A DNA stretch of 64,000 nucleotides from Trogon surrucura (taxonomy: Eukaryota; Chordata; Aves; Trogoniformes; Trogonidae): NCBI GenBank assembly GCA_020746105.1, contig CM036617.1, forward strand, positions 159,720,912-159,784,911, given 5' to 3'. The position numbers were made by a program, and so were the translations under genes. The first letter of the stretch is position 1. Every line of letters begins with the position of its first letter. Below the pieces are notes generated by a model. That model was not told where the DNA came from. It saw nothing but the letters and a program-made list of their open reading frames with translations, and ran no database searches. Below are positions 63,001 through 64,000 of the stretch, piece by piece.

Positions 63001-64000
63001 TACTCCTGAGGACAGGCAGGACCCTTCTGCCTCCTGCATGTTCCAGCCTCAATACTATGGTTTATGGCAAGACTCTGGTAGTTCTCCTCATTCACCAACC
63101 AGTCTTGAGCACCATGCTTCACTTAGAAGAACTGTGTCATCATGGACTTTGGTAGTATTCCTGTACATATGCACAAAGGACGTGTATCATAACTTCATAA
63201 AGCAATTTACACTGCAGTAACAACACAGGAACAAGAATTAGACAAAAAAACCCACTGAACTTTCAATCCTGAGAAATATTGTGGGTCCTCACGTGGGTCA
63301 CTGGTGGGTCTGGCTCCTTGAAATGTGTAACACAGCTGTTTAGCACTTGAGCTAACAAAGCCACTTGTAGTAGCAGAGGGCTTTTACCTTCCACTAGGGG
63401 GGAATGGATACACACACTTTACTGGTGAGTCTAACAAATCTTTGCTAGCTCCTGAAGAGATTGTGACATTTGGGGATAGGAAGTTAACTGGTCCTAAGGC
63501 AAAGATGAAGAAAGTCATAATCCAAAAAAAGAGAAATGCATCCCAAGAATGGTGCCTAATTTGCCTTTATCTGTCTGTTGATTTCTGAGAGTTTTGAGAT
63601 ACACTCAGGTCAAAGTTTTTTTCTGCAAGTGAGAAGGGAAAAAAAACTGAAAAAGTAGGACTTTTCAAAAAACAGTAAGTATTACAAGATGCATGATAAA
63701 AGTGTATGAGTAGGCAAAAAGTAGTAACGGATTTTGTGACTAAAACAGGATCGTCAGTTCAAAGGCACTGAGCTGCCTCCACCATAGACATTGGTTCCTG
63801 TGCTGCATAAAATGGCTCAAAGCCTTGCTCCGTTCACTATAGTCAAGAGCAGCTTACCTGACAAACTGTCCCAGTGGTTTCTATGTTAAATTACTGTGAA
63901 GCAAAGGTGGCAGGACCTGACGTTTAGTAAAATACTTTCCAAAATCACTAATGATGCAAAGTCCTGGGATCTTCAATTTCCAAAGTTGGGAGGGCCTTTC
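60004..64000. other. Upstream intergenic DNA at the right edge
   Basis: No gene, RNA or transposable element was recognised in this 4 kb. Short frames around 61.3, 62.1 and 63.0 kb have no supporting motif. Confidence 0.55.

Noticed and set aside
1-64000. CRISPR arrays, operons or prokaryotic-type systems
   Set aside because: No regularly spaced repeats with unique spacers and no bacterial gene organisation; the sequence is a vertebrate intron and flank.

Overview
The window is AT-rich, CpG-poor vertebrate DNA from a bird. The bird call rests on two things. First, an insulin-like growth factor 1 gene on the minus strand has an exon 1 peptide and a first mature residue block that match the avian IGF1 precursor as I recall it, including Ser26 where mammals have Asn. 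Second, the repeats are CR1 LINEs, including their typical ATTCTATG-like 3' ends. A tRNA-Ile-like SINE with a CR1-type tail at about 26.94-27.12 kb resembles the passerine SINE TguSINE1. This makes a songbird-type genome more likely than chicken, but the species cannot be fixed from this window.

Layout, read along the gene (minus strand, right to left). From about 34.2 to 64 kb lies 5' flanking, apparently intergenic DNA with one plus-strand CR1 (about 54.04-55.31 kb), one minus-strand CR1 (about 59.26-60.00 kb), a CR1 scrap at 37.86 kb, a 136-bp inverted repeat at 56.65 kb, a purine-rich strand-asymmetric block at 57.2-57.6 kb and a locally CpG-richer block at about 46.6-47.7 kb. The promoter and 5' leader lie at about 34.2-33.66 kb. 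Exon 1 coding sequence is 33657-33595 (21 codons), intron 1 is 33594-29252 (4,343 bp), and exon 2 is 29251-29095 (157 bp, the homologue of mammalian exon 3). The rest, 29094 to 1, is the 5' part of the large second intron. It holds two CR1 copies in the same orientation as IGF1 (16.28-17.40 kb and 19.69-22.0 kb), the SINE in antisense, and a diverged duplicated unit (10.51 and 12.04 kb). The exons for the rest of the B domain and for the C, A, D and E regions were not found and should lie left of the window.

The only gene supported here is IGF1: a secreted growth factor whose mRNA leader carries several very short upstream reading frames and a C/EBP-type site. Everything else is intron, flank or decayed repeat. 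I see no CRISPR, operon, prokaryotic gene, functional tRNA or clear second protein gene. Most short open frames are chance frames in AT-rich DNA or antisense shadows of CR1. I did not find a convincing new biological system; the best leads are the leader uORF cluster, the SINE, the 56.65-kb hairpin and the 10.5/12.0-kb repeat pair.
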